Positions 53,219 through 61,205 of a stretch of DNA of 64,000 bases are shown one piece after another. Every line of letters starts with the position of its first letter. Position 1 is the stretch's first letter. This DNA comes from JAPPHA01 sp963664045 (GTDB lineage: Bacteria > Pseudomonadota > Alphaproteobacteria > Rhodobacterales > Rhodobacteraceae), in contig CAXXGT010000007.1 in assembly GCA_963664045.2 (NCBI GenBank), positions 62,001 through 126,000 of the forward strand, written 5' to 3'. The translations under genes and the position numbers were made by a program. A model generated the notes under the pieces. That model ran no database searches. It worked only from the letters and a program-made list of their open reading frames with translations, and had not been told where the DNA came from.

Positions 53219-53956
53219 ATGGATGAGCTTGCGCTCGTAGACTGGCTCCTGTCGCCCATTGATCACACGCGCCGGCATGAGGTCAGCGGCGCAGAAAGTT
53301 GGCATGGTCGGCTGATGGTCTTCGCATGGGTTTTTTTGCTTCCCGGAGGTGTTCTCGCGGCGCGTTATCTCAAGATCACACCTCGCCAGAACTGGCCGCG
53401 GGAGCTGGACAACCGTACGTGGTGGCACACTCACTTGTGGCTGCAATGGACAGGCGCACTAGTCAGCCTGGCGGGGTTAATCGTGATCGTCCGGCAATTG
53501 GGGGGCATCAGGTTTTTCGACTCCCCGCATCATTTCTTTGGATGGCTGACCATGGGGCTGATATTGCTTCAGATCTTCACGGGTCTCTTTCGCGGCTCGG
53601 CGGGCGGGCCGACGTATCCCGCACCTGACGGCAGTTGGCGCGGGGATCATTTCGACATGACGCGCAGGCGAAAAATCTTTGAATATAGCCACAAGTTTCT
53701 CGGCTATGTGGCCCTGGCCTCAGGTGTTTTGGCGATCCTGTTCGGACTTTATTCCTCCAACGCGCCCATTTGGATGTGGGGCGCAATCATATTTTGGTGG
53801 GTGATTTTGCTGGCCTTCGCGTTCATTCTGCAAGTCACGCTGGGTGCGGTTGACACCTACCAGGCCATTTGGGGTGCTGACCCGGAATTGCCGGGTAACC
53901 GGATCGAACCGATTGGCTTCGGGATCAAACGACTGCCTCCGGGAGGAAAGACGTGA
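53219..53956 (+). CDS. Cytochrome b561-domain membrane protein
   Basis: The 245-residue protein contains about five hydrophobic helices with heme-ligand-type His: ESWHGRLMVFAWVFLLPGGV, TWWHTHLWLQWTGALVSLAG, DSPHHFFGWLTMGLILLQIF and YSHKFLGYVALASGVLAILF. The HGRLM...LPGG...ARYLK order is typical of the eukaryote-like b561/DOMON core. It would pass electrons across the membrane. It overlaps the PanB-like gene by 4 bp and may supply the membrane hydroxylase or couple to the quinone pool. Confidence 0.75.
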   Translation: MDELALVDWLLSPIDHTRRHEVSGAESWHGRLMVFAWVFLLPGGVLAARYLKITPRQNWPRELDNRTWWHTHLWLQWTGALVSLAGLIVIVRQLGGIRFFDSPHHFFGWLTMGLILLQIFTGLFRGSAGGPTYPAPDGSWRGDHFDMTRRRKIFEYSHKFLGYVALASGVLAILFGLYSSNAPIWMWGAIIFWWVILLAFAFILQVTLGAVDTYQAIWGADPELPGNRIEPIGFGIKRLPPGGKT

Positions 53957-54777
53957 AGAAGATCTATACTGCCGGCGCACAACCGGCTGAGCGCACCGTG
54001 ACCATTCCGTGCATGCGCAAGGCAAAAGCCGAGGGTCGCAAGCTTGTGCAGGTGACGGCGAACACTCCGGAAGAACTGCGCGCAACCGAAGAAGCCGGCA
54101 TCGACATGATGGTTAGCGACGCCGCCAACGCCGGCATCATCCGGCAACACAACAAGACGACCTTTTGTACGGCCGCAATCAAGATGACCGAGCATGCGAC
54201 GACCGATGACATCTTGCGCGAGGCGTTCCGCGCGCTGCAGGCAGGCGCCGATGCAATCATCACGCCGCGCAGTTTTCAGGTGATCGAAACTCTGGCCCGG
54301 GAAGGCATTCCCGTGATGGGGCACCTTGGTTTGGTGCCGCGAAAATCGGTCTCGATTGGGGGGATGCGCGCGGTTGGCAAGACGGCAGAAGAGGCATTGG
54401 AGTTGTTCCGTGACTTCAAGCGCCTGGAATGCGCAGGAGCTTTCGCTGTGGAATCCGAGGTGATCGCGGCCCAAACCATGGCCGAAATCGCAAAGCGTAC
54501 GCCATTGATCTGCGTTTCTCTTGGTTCTGGCAAAGGCGGGGATGTGAACTTTCTATTTCAGACCGACCTGACCGGTGAGACACCAAATCCGCCGAGGCAC
54601 GTTCAGGTTTTCGGCAATCTGACGTCCCTGCACAAAAAGATTTACGACGCGCGCATCGCAGCCTTGACGGCGTTTCGCGAGGCCGCCACATCAGGTGCCT
54701 TTCCGCCGGATCACATCACACCGGCCATGTCCGAGGCCGAGTACGAAAAGCTGTTGCACAGCATCGACAACATCTAG
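53953..54777 (+). CDS. Divergent ketopantoate hydroxymethyltransferase (PanB)-like enzyme
   Basis: The 274-residue protein follows the PanB/PEP-mutase fold: EEAGIDMMVSDAANAGI, GHLGLVPRKSVSIGGMRAVG, AGAFAVESEVIAAQTMAEIA and ICVSLGSGKG match PanB segments. One metal-site Asp (VSDA) is present, but the second PanB motif DMPF is replaced by AAIKM. True ketopantoate synthesis is therefore doubtful. An aldol or retro-aldol step on a 2-oxoacid of the pathway is a reasonable guess. It lies between b561 and the Rieske gene. Confidence 0.7.
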   Translation: MKKIYTAGAQPAERTVTIPCMRKAKAEGRKLVQVTANTPEELRATEEAGIDMMVSDAANAGIIRQHNKTTFCTAAIKMTEHATTDDILREAFRALQAGADAIITPRSFQVIETLAREGIPVMGHLGLVPRKSVSIGGMRAVGKTAEEALELFRDFKRLECAGAFAVESEVIAAQTMAEIAKRTPLICVSLGSGKGGDVNFLFQTDLTGETPNPPRHVQVFGNLTSLHKKIYDARIAALTAFREAATSGAFPPDHITPAMSEAEYEKLLHSIDNI

Positions 54778-54789
54778 GGAAAGCAACAA

Positions 54790-55101
54790 ATGGCTGAAAA
54801 AGTTCGCGTCTGCTCGGTAGGAGACATAGAAGAAGAAGATGTCATTCGATTTGATCACGGCGACAAAAGCCTGATTATCATCCACGGACCGGACGGAAAC
54901 TTCTATGCCGCCGACGGGTATTGTACCCATGAAAAACAGCATTTGTCCGAAGGGATTGTGGACGAATTTGAAATCGAATGTCCGCTGCATTTCGGTGCAT
55001 ATGATTATCGAACCGGGGATCCGACGGTTCCGCCGGTGTGCGAAGCCTTGAAAACCTATCTTGTTTCCGTAGTTGGTGATGACGTCTTTGTGGAACTCTG
55101 A
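54790..55101 (+). CDS. Rieske-type [2Fe-2S] ferredoxin
   Basis: The 103-residue soluble protein has the two Rieske boxes, CTHEKQHL (Cys-X-His) and CPLHFGAYD (Cys-X2-His), at about residues 46-53 and 67-75. Length is that of oxygenase ferredoxins. No Rieske oxygenase is encoded nearby, so its partner is probably the di-iron membrane hydroxylase, with the flavoprotein at 43973 as reductase. It is the last gene of the plus-strand operon. Confidence 0.93.
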   Translation: MAEKVRVCSVGDIEEEDVIRFDHGDKSLIIIHGPDGNFYAADGYCTHEKQHLSEGIVDEFEIECPLHFGAYDYRTGDPTVPPVCEALKTYLVSVVGDDVFVEL

Positions 55102-55369
55102 ATGAACCTGTTTGATCTTTGCGCGCAATCTGCCCTTTTCACCGGGTTTTCTCAGGGCATCGTGTTCGCGTGGGTGCGTGGGATGGAGTGGGATCGGGAT
55201 TGGGAGTACCAAGACTTGGGGGCATGCGGCGCCAGGCGTCGGAATCTGCACTAGACCGTGAACCTGATTTAAAAGGGGCGGAAAACGTCAATAGATCACG
55301 TCTGGAAAATCCTGACTAACAGTCGCCAATTGGTTAATCGTGGGTGGCTAGGTTTCAACTAGATGCGCC

Positions 55370-55429
55370 CTTCGGATCAGGGTGCGCTCGAACTGGGCGA
55401 GGGCGCCGAAGATGTGAAACACCAGTTTG
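55370..55429 (-). pseudogene. Serine recombinase relic
   Basis: Reading leftward from 55429 the sequence translates to KLVFHIFGALAQFERTLIR, the conserved segment near the end of the catalytic domain of Hin/TnpR-type resolvases. Neighbouring frames are broken on both sides. It marks the boundary between the metabolic cluster and the toxin/defence zone. Confidence 0.6.
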
Positions 55430-55485
55430 CACTGGCACTTCCGGTGGTCTGCAACTATATTTATTCCGCGTCAGAGGAAAGATTA

Positions 55486-56109
55486 ATGGCTGCAAGAGAC
55501 ATACCCCGAACGCTGTCGGCCAACGAGGCGGCGTGCGTGACCGGCGTGCCGCTGAGGCAGGTGCACAGGATCATCGACGCGAACCTTCTCGGAAGTGCCG
55601 CAGCTCGGCGCGACCGATCGCGCACCGTCCATTGCGACGGCCTCGTGAGCCTGAAGTTCGCCCACGAGACGACGGCAATCTTCACCGTCGAAGGACGCCG
55701 CCGGCTGGTGCGCTACCTGCTCGGCCATCCCGAAGCGGAAACTGCCCGCGTGCACGACGTGTCGGTCGACGTCCGCTCGATCAGGGACCACGTGCAGGAA
55801 GGACTGTCCCGCTTGGCGCGTGCGCGCGAAGCGATCACCGTCGACGACGCTGTACTCTCGGGCGCTCCCTGCATCAGCGGTACCCGCATTCCGGCTCACG
55901 ACATCGCCGAGATGCTCGCTAACGGCGACGATATCGGAGCGATCCGCAACGCTTGGCCTGCGGTCACGGAGGAACAGATCGAAGCCGCCGTCCTCTACGC
56001 TCGGGCCTATCCGCGCCGCGGCCGTCCCCGGAATGCGCATTTCTGGCGTTCGCGTGAGCCGGTCGTTACGGGTGAGACCACCTTCGATGAACTGCCGCCG
56101 CCGCGGTGA
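55486..56109 (+). CDS. DUF433-domain antitoxin with N-terminal HTH
   Basis: The 207-residue protein starts with a MerR-like HTH (SANEAACVTGVPLRQVHRII) and ends with a DUF433 domain (GAPCISGTRIPAHDIAEMLA, AVTEEQIEAAVLYARAYPRR). This is the antitoxin of a VapB-like module whose toxin is a DUF5615 PIN-like protein. The ATG at 55486 is chosen over upstream frames that lie in the recombinase relic. The stop overlaps the toxin GTG (GTGA). Confidence 0.8.
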   Translation: MAARDIPRTLSANEAACVTGVPLRQVHRIIDANLLGSAAARRDRSRTVHCDGLVSLKFAHETTAIFTVEGRRRLVRYLLGHPEAETARVHDVSVDVRSIRDHVQEGLSRLARAREAITVDDAVLSGAPCISGTRIPAHDIAEMLANGDDIGAIRNAWPAVTEEQIEAAVLYARAYPRRGRPRNAHFWRSREPVVTGETTFDELPPPR

Positions 56110-56481
56110 AGTTTCTGATCGACGAATGTCTGAGCCCCAGCCTGGCGGCGCTCGCGCGAGAACGGGGATATCCGGAGTCGACGCACGTGACCTGGCTCGG
56201 GCTGAGGGCGCGGCAGGACTGGGCCATGGTGCGGCGAGCGGTCGCGGACGACGAATGACAGCGGGGATTTTGCCCCGCTGGTCGAGCGTGAACACCGTCA
56301 CCCCGGCTTGGTCTGCATCACGGTGGCGCATGGGCTGATGAGCCTCGACGTTCAAGTCAGGCTGTTCGAGCATGTTCTGACACGATTGGCGGAACAGGAT
56401 ATTGCGGGTCGGATTCTGGAGTTCGCGCTCCACGCGGACCGCACGGTCCGAGTCGACGTCTATCCATCGAGAAGTGCGTGA
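56106..56481 (+). pseudogene. DUF5615 PIN-like toxin, frameshifted
   Basis: GTG 56106 begins KFLIDECLSPSLAALARERG, the usual start of DUF5615 toxins, and stops at 56257 after VADDE. Another frame then continues NDSGDFAPLVEREHRHPGLV and CITVAHGLM to a stop at 56481. A small deletion around 56250-56260 joins the halves and has removed part of the acidic core. The module is therefore an antitoxin with a dead toxin. Confidence 0.75.
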
Positions 56482-56973
56482 CCGGGAAACGGCGAAATAG
56501 TTGACGCATTACCGATTCGGCGGTTCCCAGTTTTCCGGGATGATGCTGGGGCATGTTTTTGGGGCGGGACCCTCGTGATGTCCCGCAGCTTGCCGTTTGA
56601 CAGATTATTCTCTCCAGGCATTTTGATAAACTACCATGTCTGCGGCGAATGGAGTGCGATCATCTTCAGAAAATTGGCCTCAACCCAACATAGGTGCCAA
56701 AAGTCCCACAACGGGTCGGTTTTGGTAGGGGACTGTATTCTTGCTGATCCCGAAGCCATCAACCGGAGCTCTCAGAGGCCGTTGACGGGTAAATTGCCCA
56801 GGCAAACGCCGCTGATTGCGGCTGAGAGCATCGAAAATTCCCTGAAATTTCGTCTATACAGGGAATGATCTCTCGAACGACAAACTCCGGAACAACACAG
56901 TTGTCCTGCCCCCCCAAATCTGCACCCAGCATCATCCCGAAAATTGGGAGCCGCCAAAACGGTAATCCGTCAA
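56482..56973. other. No recognisable gene
   Basis: Short frames on both strands here lack protein-family features or RBSs. It may hold insertion-sequence debris; nothing can be named. Confidence 0.35.
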
Positions 56974-57201
56974 TTATTTCAGAGAAATAAGTGCGGCCGC
57001 CTGAAGCTCGAAATCCGATGGAAGCGGGAGGCGATCGACCATCAAGACCCGGATTTTTTCCGGCCTCTGAACGCCCACGATCTCCGCATCCGATAAAGCG
57101 CGAGCATCCAATGGCTCTCCTGCCGAAGCGACGTGCGCCGCCACCGCTTCCGCCCAAGCGATAGCGCGAGGCATGAGGGGAGGAAGATCGTGAAAGTCCA
57201 T
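56974..57201 (-). CDS. Hypothetical 75-residue protein
   Basis: The protein opens MDFHDLPPLMPRAIAWAEAV and has a regular helical, well-mixed composition unlike a random frame. It probably is the N-terminal part of a larger hypothetical family, since its end (FELQAAALISLK) passes into sequence of different character. No function is visible. Confidence 0.4.
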   Translation of the reverse strand: MDFHDLPPLMPRAIAWAEAVAAHVASAGEPLDARALSDAEIVGVQRPEKIRVLMVDRLPLPSDFELQAAALISLK

Positions 57202-57564
57202 TTGAAGAGTTCCCTTGGCGCCGACCCGTGCGTTCGCCGGCCAATTCGCCTGGGCATACCATATGGCAGCCGATTTCGGCGGTTCGCCTAGTGTCGACGC
57301 CGAGATCGCAGAGCCCGCCCGTCATTCAGCCGACCGCGAGTCGTTCGGAATCCTCTGGTCTGCCGCGCCGGCGAGCGCATGCGGCACCTCGCCAACCCAG
57401 TCAATCGCCTGGCCTGACGGTCCGCGATACATCTACGAGTGCATATAATGCGGCAAACGCTTCACCAGAAAGAGGACAACGTCCAGGCTCAACCCTCACA
57501 AGGACAAGTCCGGATGTTCCTGTCCGGGCCGGACTGGATTTCTGGTCGATACTCGATACTGAGG
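57202..57564. other. No recognisable gene
   Basis: This gap lies between the small hypothetical gene and the 3' end of the large nuclease-like gene. I see no domain, repeat or clear terminator. Confidence 0.35.
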
Positions 57565-60063
57565 TTATCTCCATTCCATGGAATGACCAAATGGCGGTAG
57601 ACCAAGGTGTAGCGCTTGGGTCGCTTGTGCAAGGCCCATTAAAGACCGGGTGGAATCGTAGTTTGCAAACTTATCGTAGCGATCACCCACATCATTCCAT
57701 GTCGATTCAACGTCAAATTCATGAAACAGTTCAATGCCTGTTAGCAGGATTACGAGATTTGTCGGTTCCGAGTGCTTATTGAGTCTTCGGCTCCAATTTA
57801 CAAAAGGTAACAACAAACGTTGTTCATTATCTGTGAATTTCGGTCGGAGCACAGAGATTACTATTGCAGAACCGGGGAACTTTGAAGCCAGGCGGCGGAG
57901 GGAGTCCAGTTCATCTCGAGTGACAAGATCTCCGTCTCCGAAAGATTTCGCTTCGCCAAAAACGAGCGTCGGAGGAAAACGATGTTCGAAAGATGCACGT
58001 GAAAACCATGCAACATAGTCGACCTCGCACAGCGAACCGTCCTGAATCTGGAACTCGAGTGCGGTGGAAAATGTAATGGAATCGCGGGCCCTGCCCATGT
58101 CATTGAGTACACGGAGCGCAAGCAAGGCGCCATATGAACCACGAGCATAGTCGGGTGTAGAGAAGGGGCCGATCACTCGATAACCCCAGCTGTCGTTCTT
58201 TCTCCTGAGTGCGCCCTGCGGAAAGGCATATTCTTCCAAGCAACGTTCGCACGTTACGGTGTAGTCGACGACGCGCAAACTGTGCCAATTCGCAGCCGTA
58301 CACTGCGGACAGTTCGTGCTCAGGCCCAACTGAAGGATGCGCTTATCGGTAAAATCCGACATCTCCACTGGCACGTACCGCGTTCGATTGCTTCGTTTCG
58401 CAAGGTGAGCTTTCCAGTGGGGTTCGGAACGCGTGCGCCGATCAAAGACCTCCTCCACCTGAGCTGTGCCCTCTTTGCGCCTACGGAGTCCTCCTGCCAT
58501 ATCATTCAGCAGGTTCAATGTTTCAGCGTCAGCGAGCAAGTGAAGCCCCCGAAGCCCGCCCACATGTTGCAGCACCTGCTTGGCGATGTGGCCGGAGTCC
58601 GACAATATAGCCTCGACTCCGAGGAGCTTGAGGGATTCAATAACTGCCTCTTCATGGGACTGGAGGCGGATGTACTCGCTGGAACCCTTGTATCGTTGCA
58701 AGAAAGACCAACCTTCGGAACCCACCACGAGTCTATCCGAGGTCGTGGGCATACGAAGCCACGCTGGAGTAGTAACGTTGAATGGCAGCACGGTTGCGAT
58801 GTGGTTGCTGTGAAACGATGTGAGATTGACTACATTCACCCAACGGGCATGGCGGCTACCTCCGTAGATTGACGCGAATTCGGGAGAGAGGGTCTCGAAT
58901 TCGGCCGCTGGTCGCTCAAGATCTCGCACGGTGATCGACATCATCTTTTCCTGAGCGGTCACCTGGAGCCGACGCAGTGGTTCGGCATGATAGCTCACGT
59001 GTTGTTTCCATACTGTGCTACGATACGACTTCGAGTCCCAAGCGCCCCGCGGACTTGTTGATTGCAACTGGTCCAAGCTCTCTTGTCGACGGTTGCGATC
59101 GATCGAGCGGGCGAACTCGATTGTAGTGTGGTGGAATCCACGACTGGTATCTCCGTGAAAGAGTCCATATCTCTTTTCGATAAATTCTCTGACGGCGCCT
59201 GCCAAGGTGGACCACCAGTCGATGGGGATTGGGAAAATCGGGCATGGTTCGAGCCGCATATTCCACAGATCTATGAGGTCTGTACTCATGGAAGGGTCAA
59301 AAATGAATATTTTTGGACCATCCTGCCAATTTCTAAATACTTCTAGTTTGTGAGTTGTTGTATTGAGGGGTGTAATCGCTCCATCCCTGTAGACTCTGAG
59401 CCAAGTCTCAGGGCTCGCCTCTAGTATCGTGGGTTTGAAGACATCCCGATAAGCTTGAGCGAAATATTGTGACGGCCCATCGCTGGGATAGAGACCGAAT
59501 AGTGCGGCTCCAAGCGCAGTGTTGCCGCCAGGCTTCACAAGAACAGCCGATCGGTGATCCCGTAGCTGAAAGCGGCGCTCGCTCTGATAGATGTCGGTCA
59601 GCACGTCAATGATGTTCAGGCCGGTCTCCAATTCGGAACTACCCCTGTGGTCATCGCAAGACAGCAGTTTTTGTAGGGAAACCACATGGTTGCGCAGTCC
59701 GGGAACGGATCGAAGATTGCCGAGACCGGCCCGTTCCAAGAGATTGGGAGCGGCTTCAACGTATACGTCGGGTTCGAAGAATTCGACGTAGCCACGAACA
59801 ATTTCTGCACAGGTAAAATCATCCGGTTGCTCGGGGCGCCACTCTTTCGGGCGTCGCCGAAACACGGGAATGATCGGATTGTAGGCTCCGCCCCACAGGC
59901 AGGTGCAAATCCTCATGAACTTTCGGATGGCCGTAATATTCGCAGGCGAGACAAGGAGGGCGATTCTTATGGGACGAAGCCGGACCCTTGCGGAAATGTC
60001 ATGCATGAGTGTCTCCGGCACAAAGTAGAGGTCAGGGGGCGCAGGAACGGTCGTGGTGACCAA
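57565..60063 (-). CDS. Large unrecognised protein with zinc ribbon and PD-(D/E)XK-like end
   Basis: TTG 60063 gives about 832 residues starting VTTTVPAPPDLYFVPETLMH, 11 bp after the toxin stop; the frame is open to 60219. I do not recognise the N-terminal ~550 residues. A zinc ribbon follows (TNCPQCTAANW and VTCERCLEEY, about residues 580-610). Next comes a restriction-endonuclease-like stretch with Asp in GSLCEVDYVAWFSR and ExK in LVFGEAKSFGDGD (about 675-705), then AIVISVLRPKF. The layout suggests a DNA- or RNA-targeting nuclease. It appears to be the third gene of an operon with a Phd antitoxin and a PemK-like toxin. A new defence protein is a fair hypothesis. Confidence 0.7.
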   Translation of the reverse strand: MVTTTVPAPPDLYFVPETLMHDISARVRLRPIRIALLVSPANITAIRKFMRICTCLWGGAYNPIIPVFRRRPKEWRPEQPDDFTCAEIVRGYVEFFEPDVYVEAAPNLLERAGLGNLRSVPGLRNHVVSLQKLLSCDDHRGSSELETGLNIIDVLTDIYQSERRFQLRDHRSAVLVKPGGNTALGAALFGLYPSDGPSQYFAQAYRDVFKPTILEASPETWLRVYRDGAITPLNTTTHKLEVFRNWQDGPKIFIFDPSMSTDLIDLWNMRLEPCPIFPIPIDWWSTLAGAVREFIEKRYGLFHGDTSRGFHHTTIEFARSIDRNRRQESLDQLQSTSPRGAWDSKSYRSTVWKQHVSYHAEPLRRLQVTAQEKMMSITVRDLERPAAEFETLSPEFASIYGGSRHARWVNVVNLTSFHSNHIATVLPFNVTTPAWLRMPTTSDRLVVGSEGWSFLQRYKGSSEYIRLQSHEEAVIESLKLLGVEAILSDSGHIAKQVLQHVGGLRGLHLLADAETLNLLNDMAGGLRRRKEGTAQVEEVFDRRTRSEPHWKAHLAKRSNRTRYVPVEMSDFTDKRILQLGLSTNCPQCTAANWHSLRVVDYTVTCERCLEEYAFPQGALRRKNDSWGYRVIGPFSTPDYARGSYGALLALRVLNDMGRARDSITFSTALEFQIQDGSLCEVDYVAWFSRASFEHRFPPTLVFGEAKSFGDGDLVTRDELDSLRRLASKFPGSAIVISVLRPKFTDNEQRLLLPFVNWSRRLNKHSEPTNLVILLTGIELFHEFDVESTWNDVGDRYDKFANYDSTRSLMGLAQATQALHLGLPPFGHSMEWR

Positions 60064-60074
60064 TTTCGCCGCGG

Positions 60075-60500
60075 TCAGCGGCGCACGGAGCGGCTCTGCT
60101 TCACCCGAGCCAAATCGAGGAAGCGGGTCTTGATCTGTGTGAACAGTCCCGGTGGGATGAAGCCGTAGCTGAAGGTGTCCGGCTGACCGGTCAGCGGGGA
60201 CAGCCCGCCATTGGGCCATTCATCGATATTGTGCTCCGACACGATCACCCAGCTCGGTGTATCGTCTAGGCTCAGGGCCTTTCTGACGCGCGCCGGGATT
60301 GCAATGCCCACCGTATCGCCGACGGGCGGTACATGGGTGACCGGCAGCAGCACGACGTAGCACGGAACAACCGACGGATCGGTCGCAGCTATCAGACAGG
60401 TCGGACGTGTCTTGCCCTGGTCGCGACCGGCAGCGGCCTCATGCGTCCAGAGGTAGTCGTAGCGGACGACCAGGCCTGGCTTCGGATCGGGAAGCGCCAC
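60075..60500 (-). CDS. PemK/MazF-like toxin
   Basis: The 141-residue protein has the MazF/PemK-like beta-barrel pattern: KPGLVVRYDYLW, GKTRPTCLIAATDP and VVLLPVTHVPP, then VSEHNIDEWP and a basic end. MazF-family toxins are mRNA interferases; this branch is longer than classical MazF. The GTG start is 10 bp after the antitoxin stop. It is followed at 11 bp by the large nuclease-like gene, which is unusual for a simple toxin-antitoxin pair. Confidence 0.75.
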   Translation of the reverse strand: MALPDPKPGLVVRYDYLWTHEAAAGRDQGKTRPTCLIAATDPSVVPCYVVLLPVTHVPPVGDTVGIAIPARVRKALSLDDTPSWVIVSEHNIDEWPNGGLSPLTGQPDTFSYGFIPPGLFTQIKTRFLDLARVKQSRSVRR

Positions 60501-60510
60501 GGTCTCGTTG

Positions 60511-60765
60511 TCACGTCAGCAGGTCGTCGAGCGGCTTGTGCTCGACATCCATCTCGGCGCGCTCCACCGCGTCGATCACCACATCGGCTGCATCGCCTGT
60601 GCGGTGGCTGCGCTGCGCCGAAGCTCGAAGCCAGTCATATCGCTCGGCGGACATGAGCACGAACTCGCGGCGCCCATGCCGGGTTATTTCCACCGGCTCG
60701 CGTTGCGCTTCGTGTTGGAACCGGCCGAACTTGCGCTGGAACTCAAGGGCGCTCACTTTGGGCAC
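60511..60765 (-). CDS. Phd/YefM-type antitoxin
   Basis: The 84-residue protein starts VSALEFQRKFGRFQHEAQRE, then PVEITRHGRREFVLMSAERY, the Phd/YefM DNA-binding fold. An acidic tail follows (RAEMDVEHKPLDDLL) that would bind the toxin. GTG 60765 has GGAGG five bases upstream. It is the first gene of the minus-strand operon and its promoter region contains a TATACGTATA palindrome. Confidence 0.85.
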   Translation of the reverse strand: MPKVSALEFQRKFGRFQHEAQREPVEITRHGRREFVLMSAERYDWLRASAQRSHRTGDAADVVIDAVERAEMDVEHKPLDDLLT

Positions 60766-60799
60766 GGCAACCTCCGCAGATATCGGGCATCTGCCTCAA

Positions 60800-60809
60800 T
60801 ATACGTATA
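60800..60809. promoter_or_regulatory. TATACGTATA palindrome upstream of the Phd antitoxin
   Basis: A perfect 10-bp inverted repeat lies 35 bp upstream of the antitoxin GTG. The position and symmetry fit the autoregulatory operators of Phd-type antitoxins. It also provides TA-rich sequence for a -10 box. Confidence 0.45.
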
Positions 60810-60968
60810 ATCCGTAGAAACGGAAGGGGCAGGTTAGGGGACTTAGGGGACGTTTGGCGCGGCTGGAGCATCGATGTCGGAATTCACCTTGCTTCGTATG
60901 TCTTGCGGCCCCGGATTTGACGTTGTGCTTTCATTATGCTAACAAACTGCATGTACAAGGAGAAACCG

Positions 60969-61205
60969 ATGGGTACCCTGACAATCCGGAACCTGGATGA
61001 CCATGTTATCGAAAAGCTCAAGAAACAGGCGAAAGCAAATCACAGATCGCTCGAAGGAGAAGTCCGTCATCTTCTGACGCAGCAGTTTGATCGTCTCACC
61101 CGGATCGCAGCCTTCCGCGAGCGGTCGCGACAATTGACTTCTCGGACCACCGGCTCGACTCAGACGGACAGCGCCGATCTGTTGCGCGAGGACCGCGACC
61201 GTTGA
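60969..61205 (+). CDS. FitA/VapB-like ribbon-helix-helix antitoxin
   Basis: The 78-residue protein begins TLTIRNLDDHVIEKLKKQAK then NHRSLEGEVRHLL, a FitA-type ribbon-helix-helix. Its tail is polar and probably wraps the toxin. ATG 60969 follows AAGGAG. Its TGA overlaps the toxin TTG (TTGA), so expression is coupled. Confidence 0.9.
   Translation: MGTLTIRNLDDHVIEKLKKQAKANHRSLEGEVRHLLTQQFDRLTRIAAFRERSRQLTSRTTGSTQTDSADLLREDRDR

Noticed and set aside
56575..56868. 97-codon plus-strand frame
   Set aside because: No recognisable pattern or RBS; probably insertion-sequence debris at most, so it is not listed as a gene.
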